A DNA stretch of 64,000 bases from Ancylobacter polymorphus. GTDB taxonomy: Bacteria > Pseudomonadota > Alphaproteobacteria > Rhizobiales > Xanthobacteraceae. Position numbers and translations under genes: made by a program. Where the stretch lies: the NCBI RefSeq assembly GCF_022836935.1, contig NZ_CP083239.1:2122001-2186000 (forward strand). The letters run 5' to 3'. Shown piece after piece: positions 48,018-59,429 of the stretch (positions are counted from its first letter, which is position 1; the number at the start of each line of letters is the position of its first letter). A model generated the notes under the pieces. It saw only the letters and a list, made by a program, of their open reading frames with translations. It searched no databases and was not told the origin of the DNA.

Positions 48018-49589
48018 ATGGCCGATTACTACCCGCTCATCGCCCGCGCCGTTGGCGGCCTCCCCGACAAGACGGTGGAGGCGCGCAAGGCTGTCTATGA
48101 GCGGGCGCGGCGGGCGCTTCTCGCCCAGCTCACCGCGGTCGACCCGCCGCTTTCTCCGGCCGATGTCACCCGCGAGCAGCAGGCGCTGGAGACGGCGATC
48201 GACCGGGTGGAGGCCGATTTCGGCGGAACGGTTTCGGCCGCTCCGCCCCGTGCCCCGGCGCCGCCACCCGCGCCGGTGAGCCCGCCTGCCGCAGCGCCTG
48301 CGCCGCCACCCGTTGCGCCGACGCCTCCGCCCGTGGCCCGGGCGCCGCTCACCGCTGCGAATCCGCCGGCGGCACCGGCAACCCCATCTGCGCCGCCCCC
48401 GTCGGTCTCGCCAGCCGCCTTCCCCGAAGCCGCCCCGCCGCCGCGCTGGAGCGGGCGCAGCCCGGAGCGTCCCGTGGAGCGAGCGCCCGAGATCGGCACC
48501 GGCTTTCACCCCAGCGAGGCCGAAGCGGTGGCCGCCGGGCTGGAGCCGCCGCGCGGCGCCGCCCGCCCGTCCGACTGGCGCAGCGAGGCTGCCCGGCTGG
48601 TGCGCGAGCGTGAGGCCGGTGAGGCCGCTCAGGACATCGCCCGCGAGGGGGCCCGTGCCAGCGGCGAAGCGCTGCCGCACACGGCGGATGAAGGCGAGGA
48701 ACCGCCGGTCGCCGAGGCGCCCGCCGCCAAGAGTGGGCGCAGCCGGCTCATCGCCATTGGCCTTTTCGTGCTGCTGCTGATCGCCGGCGGCGTCGTCGGC
48801 TATACCCAGCGCGCGACCATCGTGGCGCTTCTGCATGGCGGCAGCGCCGGCTCGTCCACGCCCTCCGCGCAGGCGCCGGCCACACCGGCCCGCGCCGATG
48901 CCCCGAAGTCGACGGATCGCATCACGCAAGCGAGCGGCGAGCCCGCCTCCGCGCCGGCCAGCGCGCCGCAGGCGCCGGGGGGCGCCGATGCGGGGCAGAG
49001 CACCGACCAGCGCGCCGTGCTGTTCGAGGAAAGCCCCGGCGGCGGCGAGCAGGGGCTGCAGCAATATGTCGGCACGGTGGAGTGGAGCACCGAGCAGGCC
49101 AGCGCCAGCGCCGGCCAGCCGGCCGATCTCGGCGTGCGGGCGGAGATTTCCATTCCCGCGCGCAATTTCAGCGCCACGCTGACCTTCCGCCGCAACCAGG
49201 ACCCGTCGATTCCGGCCTCGCATATCGTCGAGGTGCAGTTCAAGCTGCCGCCGGGCTTCGATCTCGGCAACATTTCCAGCGTGCCGGGCGTACGGGCGAA
49301 GGCATCGGAAGGGGCGCAGGGCGCGCCGCTGGTGGGGCTCGCCGTGCGGGTGGCGCCGAACTACTTCCTGATCGGCCTGTCCTCGCTGCCGACGGACGTG
49401 CAGCGCAATCTCGGCTTCATCATCTCCCGCAACTGGCTCGACCTGCCGCTGGTGTTCGAGAATGGCCGCCGCGCCATTCTGGTGCTCGACAAGGGCGGGG
49501 CCGGGCAGGCGGCGTTCCGCCAGGCCTATACGGCGTGGGGCCTCGCCCCGGCGACGCCGCCCGCGCAGCAGGACCAGAACCCGAACTGA
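48018..49589 (+). CDS. Proline-rich membrane protein of Hyphomicrobiales type
   Basis: A 523-aa protein. A helical N-terminus (DYYPLIARAVGGLPDKTVEA, RKAVYERARRALLAQLTAVD) is followed by an Ala/Pro linker (about 75-155), a charged region, one membrane helix (about 245-265, LIAIGLFVLLLIAGGVVGYT) and a periplasmic domain (about 340-510) with a repeated PARNFSATLTFRRNQDPSIP / PPGFDLGNISSVPGVRAKAS pattern. Homologues downstream of purA are common in this order, but their function is unknown to me. A strong terminator follows. Confidence 0.75.
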   Translation: MADYYPLIARAVGGLPDKTVEARKAVYERARRALLAQLTAVDPPLSPADVTREQQALETAIDRVEADFGGTVSAAPPRAPAPPPAPVSPPAAAPAPPPVAPTPPPVARAPLTAANPPAAPATPSAPPPSVSPAAFPEAAPPPRWSGRSPERPVERAPEIGTGFHPSEAEAVAAGLEPPRGAARPSDWRSEAARLVREREAGEAAQDIAREGARASGEALPHTADEGEEPPVAEAPAAKSGRSRLIAIGLFVLLLIAGGVVGYTQRATIVALLHGGSAGSSTPSAQAPATPARADAPKSTDRITQASGEPASAPASAPQAPGGADAGQSTDQRAVLFEESPGGGEQGLQQYVGTVEWSTEQASASAGQPADLGVRAEISIPARNFSATLTFRRNQDPSIPASHIVEVQFKLPPGFDLGNISSVPGVRAKASEGAQGAPLVGLAVRVAPNYFLIGLSSLPTDVQRNLGFIISRNWLDLPLVFENGRRAILVLDKGGAGQAAFRQAYTAWGLAPATPPAQQDQNPN

Positions 49590-49606
49590 CACATGTTCGC
49601 AGCGTT

Positions 49607-49649
49607 ACAAAGAAAAAGGGGAAGCCTCGTGCTTCCCCTTTTTCTTTGT
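49607..49649. terminator. Long perfect bidirectional terminator
   Basis: A 19-bp perfect stem (49607-49625 with 49631-49649; ACAAAGAAAAAGGGGAAGC on the left arm), loop CTCGT, with an A-rich left and T-rich right part. It ends the purA-linked transcription unit. Confidence 0.88.
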
Positions 49650-49724
49650 GCCTTCACCGGCGGAGCCGCTGGCGGGTTCCGGTGGGTCAATGTCATGCGT
49701 CTGGCGCAAGGGCGGTATCTGGTA

Positions 49725-49738
49725 TGTGGTATACCACA
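49725..49738. promoter_or_regulatory. 14-bp perfect palindrome TGTGGTATACCACA
   Basis: TGTGGTATACCACA at 49725-49738 is a perfect palindrome of the type bound by GntR-family regulators (GGTATACC core). It lies upstream of a small plus-strand gene (49794). A related spaced site, TGGTAT-N5-ATGCCA, occurs at 54025-54041 upstream of the PanE-like gene. Confidence 0.5.
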
Positions 49739-49793
49739 AACACGCGGTCGTCGGTATTGTGCGTCGCAACACAGACGCGATCGGAGTCGGCGC

Positions 49794-49922
49794 ATGTTCC
49801 AGTCGATTTACCCCCTCCTGCCGCTGCTCATTCTCGGCCATGCGTGGATGACGATCATGATCGTCGAGCTGCTCGGCAATGAGGAGACGGCGGGAATGGC
49901 GCCGGAATGCTACCCGGCATGA
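49794..49922 (+). CDS. Very small membrane protein
   Basis: 42 aa, MFQSIYPLLPLLILGHAWMT, IMIVELLGNEETAGMAPECY. One membrane helix. It lies between two terminators with a palindromic operator-like site upstream, which makes an independent small transcript plausible. No family and no strong ribosome binding site; low certainty. Confidence 0.4.
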   Translation: MFQSIYPLLPLLILGHAWMTIMIVELLGNEETAGMAPECYPA

Positions 49923-49928
49923 CATGAA

Positions 49929-49955
49929 AAACCCCGCGGCGGCGCCGCGGGGTTT
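49929..49955. terminator. Bidirectional terminator downstream of sucD
   Basis: AAACCCCGCGGC, GGC loop, GCCGCGGGGTTT: a 12-bp perfect stem with short A/T ends, 30 bp after the sucD stop. Confidence 0.75.
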
Positions 49956-49984
49956 GTCGTGTTCAGGCCCTGGACGCGTGCCGA

Positions 49985-50880
49985 TCAGGCGGCGACGCGG
50001 CCCTTGAGCACCTCGACCAGCGTCTTGCCGAGCCGCGCGGGGGAGGGGGAGACCACGATGCCGGCCTCTTCCATCGCCGCGATCTTGTCCTCGGCGCCGC
50101 CCTTGCCGCCGGAGATGATGGCGCCGGCATGGCCCATGCGGCGGCCGGGAGGGGCGGTGCGGCCGGCGATGAAACCGACCATCGGCTTCTTGCGGCCGCG
50201 CTTGGCCTCGTCCTTGAGGAACTGCGCCGCTTCTTCTTCCGCCGAGCCGCCGATCTCGCCGATCATGACGATGGATTCGGTGGCGTCGTCGGCCAGGAAC
50301 AGTTCCAGCACGTCGATGAACTCGGTGCCCTTCACCGGGTCGCCGCCAATGCCGACGGCGGTGGTCTGGCCGAGGCCTTCCTGCGAGGTCTGGAACACCG
50401 CCTCATAGGTCAGCGTGCCGGAGCGCGAGACGACGCCGACCGAGCCCTTCTTGAAGATGTTGGCCGGCATGATGCCGATCTTGCACTCGCCGGCGGTGAC
50501 GATGCCGGGGCAGTTGGGGCCGACGAGGCGGGACTTGGAACCGTCCAGCGCGCGGCGCACCTTCACCATGTCGAGCACCGGAATGCCCTCGGTGATGCAG
50601 ACGATGAGCGGGATTTCCGCCGCGATCGCCTCGCAGATGGCATCCGCCGCGCCCGGAGGCGGCACATAGATGACCGAGGCGTCGGCGCCGGTCTTCTCGC
50701 GCGCCTCGGCGACGGTGTCGAACACCGGCAGGCCGAGATGGGTGGAGCCGCCCTTGCCCGGCGAGGTGCCGCCGACCACCTGCGAGCCATAGGCCAGCGC
50801 CTGCTCGGAGTGGAAGGTGCCGTTCTTGCCGGTGAAGCCCTGGGTGATGATCTTGGTGTTCTTGTTGATGAGGACCGACA

Positions 50881-50881
<1 letters not shown>
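49985..50881 (-). CDS. sucD: Succinate-CoA ligase alpha subunit
   Basis: A 298-aa protein: [80 protein letters not shown], and [20 protein letters not shown], where the His is phosphorylated in catalysis. With SucC it interconverts succinyl-CoA and succinate with nucleotide synthesis in the TCA cycle. Start ATG 50881 overlaps the sucC stop (GTGATG context). A malate-CoA ligase (MtkB) is a related alternative; the absence of serine-cycle genes favours SucD. Confidence 0.9.
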
Positions 50882-52080
<1,199 letters not shown>

Positions 52081-52212
52081 TAATTCCGCTCCTCCACAAC
52101 CGGCGGGTCGGGAGAGCCGCCCCGGCCCTCCCGTCGATTGGCGTATCCTATTTCCCTATAGGCGCACACGCGCCAAGACGCTACTGCGCCGAAACGCAGA
52201 CACCCTATGCCG

Positions 52213-52986
52213 CTACTGCACGAAGGTGTTGCTCAGCGTCCCGATGCCCTCGATCACGATTTCCACCGTGTTGCTCGGGGCCTTCATCACACCGACGCCG
52301 ACCGACGTGCCGCAGCAGATGATGTCGCCGGGGTTCAGTGTCATGTCGTGCGAAATGCGGCTCACCAGCTGGCGGGCCGAAAAGACCATATCGCTGATCG
52401 GGTAGTTCTGGCGCTCGTCGCCATTGAGCACCGTGCGCACGACGAGGCTGGCGGGATCGACATCGGTCGCCACCACGGGCCCGAACGGGCCGAAGCCGTC
52501 GAAGCTCTTGGCCCGCACCCATTGGGCGAAGGTGGCGTCCTTGTTGATGATGTCGGCCGCGGTGATGTCGTTCACGCAGGTATAGCCGAAGATGTAGCCA
52601 TCGGCTTCTTCTTCGGAGACGGCGGTCGCCTTCTTGCCGATGACGATGCCGAGCTCGCCCTCATAAACGACCTTGCCGTCATAGGAGGCCGGGCGGTGCA
52701 CGGTGGCGCCGGGGCTGGTGAGGCAGGAACCGGCTTTGAGCAGATAAAGCGGATCGGCCGGAACCGGCGAATTGATCTTGGCCGCGAGGGCGTGGAAGTT
52801 GTTCCACAGCGCGATGACCTTGGTCGGCTCCGTCGGGGCGAGGAGATCGACCTCGGAGAGCGCGATGCGCTCTCCGGTCGGCGTGGCGCCAGCGAACATG
52901 TCGCCGCTGTGAACCGCGATGGTGTCGCCCTCGAGCGTGCCGAAGCCGGCCGCGCCCGAGCGCTGGTAACGAACCCAGTGTGCCAT
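52213..52986 (-). CDS. Fumarylacetoacetate hydrolase family protein
   Basis: A 257-aa protein: APTEPTKVIALWNNFHALAA, HRPASYDGKVVYEGELGIVI (metal-binding Glu pair in YEGELG), FGYTCVNDITAADIINKDAT, QWVRAKSFDGFGPFGPVVAT, TLNPGDIICCGTSVGVGVMK. The FAH family covers acylpyruvate hydrolases, 2-oxo-acid decarboxylases and hydratases. Together with the PanE-like gene 12 bp upstream it likely acts on a small 2-oxo acid. Substrate not known. Confidence 0.82.
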   Translation of the reverse strand: MAHWVRYQRSGAAGFGTLEGDTIAVHSGDMFAGATPTGERIALSEVDLLAPTEPTKVIALWNNFHALAAKINSPVPADPLYLLKAGSCLTSPGATVHRPASYDGKVVYEGELGIVIGKKATAVSEEEADGYIFGYTCVNDITAADIINKDATFAQWVRAKSFDGFGPFGPVVATDVDPASLVVRTVLNGDERQNYPISDMVFSARQLVSRISHDMTLNPGDIICCGTSVGVGVMKAPSNTVEIVIEGIGTLSNTFVQ

Positions 52987-52998
52987 GTCTCGCCGAAC

Positions 52999-53976
52999 TC
53001 AGTTGTAGCAGCCGGCGATCTGCGCGCGCTGGCGGACCAGCGAGAGCACAACGTCGATGGTCGGGGTCGGGATGCCGGCGAGGCGGCCCATTTCCTGGAC
53101 GACGGTGACGAGCGCGTCGATTTCCATGGCGCGGGAGCGTTCGAGATCCTGCAGCATGGAGGTCTTGTGCGCGCCGACGGCACCGGCGCCGTCAATGCGG
53201 CGTTCGACGCCGACGCGGAAATTGACGCCCGACTGGACGGCGATTTCCTGCGCTTCCAGCATCATCGCCTTGGCGACCGCGCGGGTGCCGGGATCGGAGG
53301 CGATCACGTCCAGCGTCGCGTGGGTGAGGGCGCTGATCGGGTTGAAGCAGAGATTGCCCCACAGCTTCAGCCACAGCTCGTCGCGAATGTTGGGCAGCAC
53401 GGGCGCGCGCATGCCGCCGGCGGCGAAGGCCTCCGAGAGCTTGGTGGCGCGGTCGGTGATCTCGCCGGAGGGCTCGCCCAGCGGGAACTTGTCACCATAG
53501 ACGTGCTTGATGACGCCCGGCTCGACCACTTCCGTCGCGGGATAGACGATGCAGCCAATGGCGCGCTCGGGGCGCAGGCCATTCCACTGCTTGCCGCCGG
53601 GATCGACGCTTTCCAGCGTCTTACCTTCGAGCTGATCGCCATGCTTGTAGTAGTACCAGTAGGGCACGCCGTTGACGGCGGTGACCACGGCGGTGTCGTT
53701 GCCGAGCAGCGGCTGCATGGCGTCGACGACGCCCGGCACCGAATGGGCCTTGAGCGCGACGATGACATAGTCCTGCGGGCCGAGTTCGGCCGGGTTGTCG
53801 GAGCAGGGAATGTGCTCGACACGCTCTTCGCCGTCGATGAGCAGCTTGAGGCCGTTCTTCTTCATGGCCTCGAGATGGGCGCCACGGGCAACGAGGCTGA
53901 CATCGACGCCCGCCCGCTTGAGCTGGACGCCAACATAACCGCCGATCGCGCCGGCACCATAGATGCAGACCTTCAT
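52999..53976 (-). CDS. 2-dehydropantoate 2-reductase family protein
   Basis: 325 aa, starting MKVCIYGAGAIGGYVGVQLK, the Rossmann motif GxGAxGG. Later VNGVPYWYYYKHGDQLEGKT, AIGCIVYPATEVVEPGVIKH, and a C-terminal helical domain (LWLKLWGNLCFNPISALTHA, MLQDLERSRAMEIDALVTVV). The family includes ketopantoate reductase (PanE), but this gene is in a C2/C3 hydroxy-acid context and lacks other pantothenate genes, so it may reduce another 2-oxo acid. It begins a two-gene unit with the FAH gene. Confidence 0.8.
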   Translation of the reverse strand: MKVCIYGAGAIGGYVGVQLKRAGVDVSLVARGAHLEAMKKNGLKLLIDGEERVEHIPCSDNPAELGPQDYVIVALKAHSVPGVVDAMQPLLGNDTAVVTAVNGVPYWYYYKHGDQLEGKTLESVDPGGKQWNGLRPERAIGCIVYPATEVVEPGVIKHVYGDKFPLGEPSGEITDRATKLSEAFAAGGMRAPVLPNIRDELWLKLWGNLCFNPISALTHATLDVIASDPGTRAVAKAMMLEAQEIAVQSGVNFRVGVERRIDGAGAVGAHKTSMLQDLERSRAMEIDALVTVVQEMGRLAGIPTPTIDVVLSLVRQRAQIAGCYN

Positions 53977-54345
53977 GGGACTCCCTCCTATGTCCAGGCT
54001 GCCCCCGCGGCGCCCGGACTTGTTTGGTATTTTGTATGCCATGATTAGGTGCAATGAGCCCCTAGTCAAGAGCGAAGGCACGGGCGTGATAAAACGTCGC
54101 GCATGTTTAGCCGCTTCGCTTATCCCAGCGGGGCGTGTTTGCGACGTGTCACTTAAGTTACTTCGCGAAGGACCGGCTTGTCCACGGTGTATAGGCCAGA
54201 ACAATTGTCTGAATGAATACGCAAAAGACGGCGCGGGGCGTCGGATTTCACTAGCCGGACAGCAATGCTTACTTTTCTCGTCAGAAACAGTTCGGGGGCG
54301 CCAAGCGCCCCCGAAGGTCGTTTTGAATTATGAATGCAGATGCGT
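53977..54345. promoter_or_regulatory. Intergenic region with a GntR-like site and a hairpin
   Basis: This 369-bp gap contains no credible gene. It is less GC-rich than its surroundings. TGGTAT-TTTGT-ATGCCA (54025-54041) resembles a GntR-type operator and lies about 50 bp upstream of the PanE-like start. A hairpin (54291-54301 with 54305-54315, TTCGGGGGCGC and GCGCCCCCGAA, loop CAA) follows the glxR stop and probably ends the gcl-hyi-glxR message; its minus-strand T-run is weak. Confidence 0.5.
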
Positions 54346-55236
54346 TCAGGCGTCCGGCGCGACGGTGTGATTGGCCATCAGTTCCAGCGCCTTGACGAGG
54401 GCCGAGTGGTCCCAGGCCGAGCCGCCATTGGCGGCGCAGGTGCTGAACAGCTGCTGCGCCAGCGCGGTGGAGGGCAGCGCCATCTGCATCTGACGCGCGC
54501 CGTTCAGCGCCAGGTTCAGGTCCTTCTGGTGCAGCTCGATGCGGAAGCCCGGATTGAAGGTGCGCTTGATCATGCGCTCGCCATGGACTTCCAGAATGCG
54601 CGAATTGGCGAAGCCGCCCATCAGCGCCTGGCGCACCTTGGCCGGGTCCGCACCCGCCTTGGAGGCGAAGAGCAGCGCCTCGCCGACGGCGAGGATGTTC
54701 AGCGCGACGATGATCTGGTTGGCCACCTTGGTGGTCTGGCCGTCGCCATTGCCGCCGACGAGGGTGATGTTCTTGCCCATCTTCTCGAAGAGCGGCTTCA
54801 CCGTCTCGAACGCCTTCTCCGGGCCGCCGACCATGATGGTGAGCGAGGCCGCCTTGGCGCCGACCTCGCCGCCCGACACCGGGGCGTCGAGATAGTCGCA
54901 GCCGAGTTCGTTGATCTTCTTGGCGAACTCCTTGGTCTCGACCGGGGCGATCGAGGACATGTCGACCACGATCTTGCCCGGGGTGAGGCCGGCGGCGATG
55001 CCGTTCTCGCCGAACAGGGCGGCGTTCACATGCGGGGTGTCCGGCACCATGGTGATGATGATGTCGGCGTTCTTGGCGACTTCGGTGCCGCTGGCGCAGG
55101 CCACGCCGCCCTTGCCGGTCAGCTCGGCCGGAACCGGCTTGACGTCGTAGAGATAGAGCGTGTGGCCGGCGTCGATGAGATGACCGGCCATGGGCGCGCC
55201 CATGATGCCGAGACCGACAAATCCAACATTCGCCAT
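54346..55236 (-). CDS. glxR: Tartronate semialdehyde reductase
   Basis: A 296-aa beta-hydroxyacid dehydrogenase: N-terminal GLGIMGAPMAGHLIDAGHTL (NAD(P) site), DMSSIAPVETKEFAKKINEL, YLDAPVSGGEVGAKAASLTI (substrate-binding DAPVSGG), GDGQTTKVANQIIVALNILA (catalytic Lys in TTKVANQ), LHQKDLNLALNGARQMQMAL. It reduces tartronate semialdehyde, made by Gcl, to D-glycerate. Follows hyi after 49 bp on the same strand. Confidence 0.93.
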   Translation of the reverse strand: MANVGFVGLGIMGAPMAGHLIDAGHTLYLYDVKPVPAELTGKGGVACASGTEVAKNADIIITMVPDTPHVNAALFGENGIAAGLTPGKIVVDMSSIAPVETKEFAKKINELGCDYLDAPVSGGEVGAKAASLTIMVGGPEKAFETVKPLFEKMGKNITLVGGNGDGQTTKVANQIIVALNILAVGEALLFASKAGADPAKVRQALMGGFANSRILEVHGERMIKRTFNPGFRIELHQKDLNLALNGARQMQMALPSTALAQQLFSTCAANGGSAWDHSALVKALELMANHTVAPDA

Positions 55237-55285
55237 CGTCTTATCCTCGTTTTCCCAGACGTTTCGTTTCTTGACCGCCGCAGCC

Positions 55286-56071
55286 TCACGCTGCGCCGGT
55301 GAGTTCCTTCAGCCAGCCGAGGCCGGCGGCCGTTTCGCCCTTCGGCTTGTATTCGCAGCCGACCCAGCCCTCGTAGCCGATGGCGTCGAGATGGCGGAAC
55401 AGGAAGGGGTAGTTGATCTCGCCGGTGCCGGGCTCGTTGCGGCCGGGATTGTCGGCAAGCTGGATATGCGCGATCTGGGGCAGGTTCGCCTCGATGGTGC
55501 GGGCGAGATCCCCTTCCATGATCTGCATGTGGTAGATGTCGTACTGGATGAAGAGGTTGTCGGAACCGACCTCTTCGATGATCGCCTTCGCCTGCTTGGT
55601 GTAGTTCAGGAAGAAGCCGGGAATGTCGCGGGTGTTGATCGGCTCGATCAGCAGCTTGAGACCGGCTTCCTTGATCTTCGGCGCGGCGAACTTCAGGTTA
55701 TTGACGAAGGTGTTGTGCAGCAGCTCGCGGTCGGCGCCCGCCGGGGCGATGCCGGCGAGGATGTTGACCTGCGGGCAGCCGAGCGCCGTGGCGTAGCTGA
55801 TCGCCTTGTCGACGCCGGCGCGGAACTCGTCCACGCGCTCGGGCAGGATGGCGATGCCGCGCTCACCCGCGCCCCAATTGCCGGCGGGGAGATTGTGCAG
55901 GACCTGGCTGAGGTTGTTCGCCTTCAGCTTGGCGACCAGTTCCTCGACCGGGAAGTCATAGGGGAACAGGTACTCAACGCCGGTGAAGCCGGCGGCGGCG
56001 GCCTTCTCGAAACGATCGAGGAAGGGCACCTCGTTGAACAGCATGGTGAGATTGGCGGCAAAACGGGGCAT
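55286..56071 (-). CDS. hyi: Hydroxypyruvate isomerase
   Basis: A 261-aa TIM-barrel (AP-endonuclease 2-like): PRFAANLTMLFNEVPFLDRF, GVEYLFPYDFPVEELVAKLK, and metal or catalytic segments LLIEPINTRDIPGFFLNYTK (Glu), QYDIYHMQIMEGD (Asp, His), HIQLADNPGRNEPGTGEINY and GWVGCEYKP (Glu). It converts hydroxypyruvate and tartronate semialdehyde. ATG 56071 has AGGAG upstream; ATG 56089 is an in-frame alternative. Between gcl and glxR, as in the classical glyoxylate operon. Confidence 0.93.
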   Translation of the reverse strand: MPRFAANLTMLFNEVPFLDRFEKAAAAGFTGVEYLFPYDFPVEELVAKLKANNLSQVLHNLPAGNWGAGERGIAILPERVDEFRAGVDKAISYATALGCPQVNILAGIAPAGADRELLHNTFVNNLKFAAPKIKEAGLKLLIEPINTRDIPGFFLNYTKQAKAIIEEVGSDNLFIQYDIYHMQIMEGDLARTIEANLPQIAHIQLADNPGRNEPGTGEINYPFLFRHLDAIGYEGWVGCEYKPKGETAAGLGWLKELTGAA

Positions 56072-56107
56072 GGACCGCTCCTGGGGCATTCGTAAGATGG
56101 ACGGGCT

Positions 56108-56211
56108 CCCTCTCCCCGGCGGGGAGAGGGGTGGAGTGAGGGGGCTAGCGCTGGAGGAGGCTTATCCCCTCACCCGCCGCTGCGCGGCGACCTCTCCCCA
56201 ACGGGGAGAGG
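56108..56211. repeat. RIME-like intergenic palindromic element
   Basis: Two hairpins flank the element: CCCTCTCCCC-GGC-GGGGAGAGGG (56108-56130) and CCTCTCCCC-AAC-GGGGAGAGG (56191-56211). Between them GTGAGGGG and CCCCTCAC can pair too. This 'CTCTCCCC...GGGGAGAG' structure is typical of dispersed intergenic mosaic elements (RIME) of rhizobia. It lies between gcl and hyi and would form stable RNA structure in their common message. Confidence 0.7.
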
Positions 56212-56254
56212 AAAGTAAAGGCTAATCGGTTCGCGTATCAGCGCGACAACACCC

Positions 56255-58018
<1,764 letters not shown>

Positions 58019-58189
58019 GGCACTTCCTCCTCGCGTCGCAGGTCCGGCGGGGGCTCGCCCCTTGAAGGGGCTGGCGGCGCCCGGCACCGGCCTGTTCGAC
58101 CTGTTCAAAACACTTGTCCGGCACCGCACGGCGCCGCCTTGCGCGGGGGTCGCGGAACCCAGGCGCATGCTGCGGGGCGGTATCATTCT

Positions 58190-58261
58190 TTCCGCACTGC
58201 GGAATGAATTTCCGAAATCGCGGAAAACATGCCACGGCGGCGCTATTTCCGCAATACGGGA
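58190..58261. promoter_or_regulatory. Three operator-like sites between gcl and the IclR gene
   Basis: TTCCGCACTGCGGAA (58190-58204, perfect 7-1-7 dyad), TTTCCG-N6-CGGAAA (58209-58226) and TTCCG-CAATA-CGGGA (58247-58261). All share TTCCG...CGGAA. They lie in the 384-bp gap (58019-58402) between divergent gcl and IclR genes and suit binding by that regulator. No gene is seen in this gap. Confidence 0.65.
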
Positions 58262-58402
58262 TATATTTCTGGTTTGCGAAAAATGTGAGGATGCGCCTTT
58301 ATGCGGGGAGGCGACCCCGCCGGCCGATGGCCTAGGCTGTGCGGCGTAGGCAGCGGGGCCGGGCGGTGCGATGGTGTGCTCCCTTTCGGAGGTGATCTGC
58401 GG

Positions 58403-59221
58403 ATGAATCAGGATGTTCCGACCGTGCGCCGCCGCGGCCGCCCTTCCTCCGCGACCGGAACCGAGGGCGGGGGCGAGGTGCAGTCGCTCGACCGCGCCAT
58501 CGCGTTGCTCGAAGTGCTGGCGCTGTCCGACGGGCTGACGCTGAGCGAGGTGGCGCGCGCGGCCGAACTGCCGACCTCCACCGTGCACCGCCTGCTGACC
58601 ACGCTGGAGCGGCGCGGCCTCGTCGGCCATGACGCGGCGACCGGGCTGTGGATGGTCGGCATCGGCCTGTTCCGTGTTGGCTCGGCCTATCTGCGTATCC
58701 GCAAGCTGCCCGAGATCGCCCGCGCGCTGCTGCGCGAACTCTCGCACGGGGTGAACGAGACGGTGAACCTGTCGCTGATCGAGGGGCCGCATCTCGTCTG
58801 CGTCGCGCAGGTGGAAAGCCATGCCGCGGTGCGCGCCTTCTTCCGCATAGGCGGCGATCTGCCGATCCACGCCTCGGGCGGCGGCAAGGCCATTCTCTCC
58901 GCCATGAACCCGGAGGCGCGGCGCGCCTGGCTCGGCGGCGACCAGCTGCAGCGCTTCACCGAGCACACCCATATCAGCCGGCGCGCCCTGCAGGCCGACC
59001 TTGCCGAAATCGCCGAGCGCGGCTTTTCCATCGACGATGAGGAGCACACGCCGGGCATGCGCTGCGTGGCGGCGGCGGTGCTGGACGAATGGCGCGAGCC
59101 TGTGGGGGCGATCTCGATCTCCGCGCCGACCGTGCGCATGCCGCCCGAGCGCATCGCCGATCTCGGCTCGCGTGTGCGCGAGGCGGCGCGCCGGCTGACG
59201 ACGCAATATTCGGGGCGGTAG
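58403..59221 (+). CDS. IclR-family transcriptional regulator, probable regulator of glyoxylate genes
   Basis: A 272-aa protein. Residues about 28-85: [60 protein letters not shown] (winged helix). The C-terminal effector domain (about 100-265) includes [20 protein letters not shown] and [20 protein letters not shown], like AllR/IclR. Divergent from gcl, so it probably represses the gcl-hyi-glxR operon until glyoxylate or a related acid binds. The effector is inferred. Confidence 0.88.
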   Translation: MNQDVPTVRRRGRPSSATGTEGGGEVQSLDRAIALLEVLALSDGLTLSEVARAAELPTSTVHRLLTTLERRGLVGHDAATGLWMVGIGLFRVGSAYLRIRKLPEIARALLRELSHGVNETVNLSLIEGPHLVCVAQVESHAAVRAFFRIGGDLPIHASGGGKAILSAMNPEARRAWLGGDQLQRFTEHTHISRRALQADLAEIAERGFSIDDEEHTPGMRCVAAAVLDEWREPVGAISISAPTVRMPPERIADLGSRVREAARRLTTQYSGR

Positions 59222-59226
59222 CGCGC

Positions 59227-59256
59227 AAAAAAAAAGCCGGCGCTCATCGCGCCGGC
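59227..59256 (-). terminator. Intrinsic terminator of the frc operon
   Basis: On the minus strand, GCCGGCGC-GATGA-GCGCCGGC (59256-59236) is followed by at least nine T (59235-59227). A textbook Rho-independent terminator, downstream of frc. Confidence 0.82.
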
Positions 59257-59391
59257 GTTAGTCGCCTAGGAGGAACCGAACGTTGGGTGAACCCTTCGTC
59301 CTGCTCCGGGAGGCTCGTGGGCTTTTCCCTCTCCGCCGCATCTGCCGCGTGGCGTGAAAGGGGGCCGATAGGTCCCGCGGAAGGCGGGAAA

Positions 59392-59414
59392 GGAGCGGCG
59401 CCGGGCGCCGCTCC
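59392..59414 (-). repeat. 10-bp hairpin directly after frc
   Basis: GGAGCGGCGC-CGG-GCGCCGCTCC, perfect stem, 16 bp after the frc stop on the minus strand. No T-run; probably an mRNA-protecting structure before the terminator at 59227-59256. The 208-bp gap (59222-59429) shows no gene. Confidence 0.5.
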
Positions 59415-59429
59415 GCAGGCCACAGGCGA

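Noticed and set aside
49605..49925. Minus-strand 106-aa frame between the purA-linked gene and sucD
   Set aside because: It is coded by both arms of the terminator at 49607-49649 and has no plausible protein pattern.
52207..54048. 613-aa plus-strand open frame over the FAH and PanE-like genes
   Set aside because: Its composition (repetitive Asp, His, Gly, Arg) is that of an antisense shadow; both minus-strand genes have clear family motifs.
56108..56211. CRISPR-like repeats
   Set aside because: Only two palindromic units with an unrelated spacer; it fits a dispersed RIME-like element, not an array.
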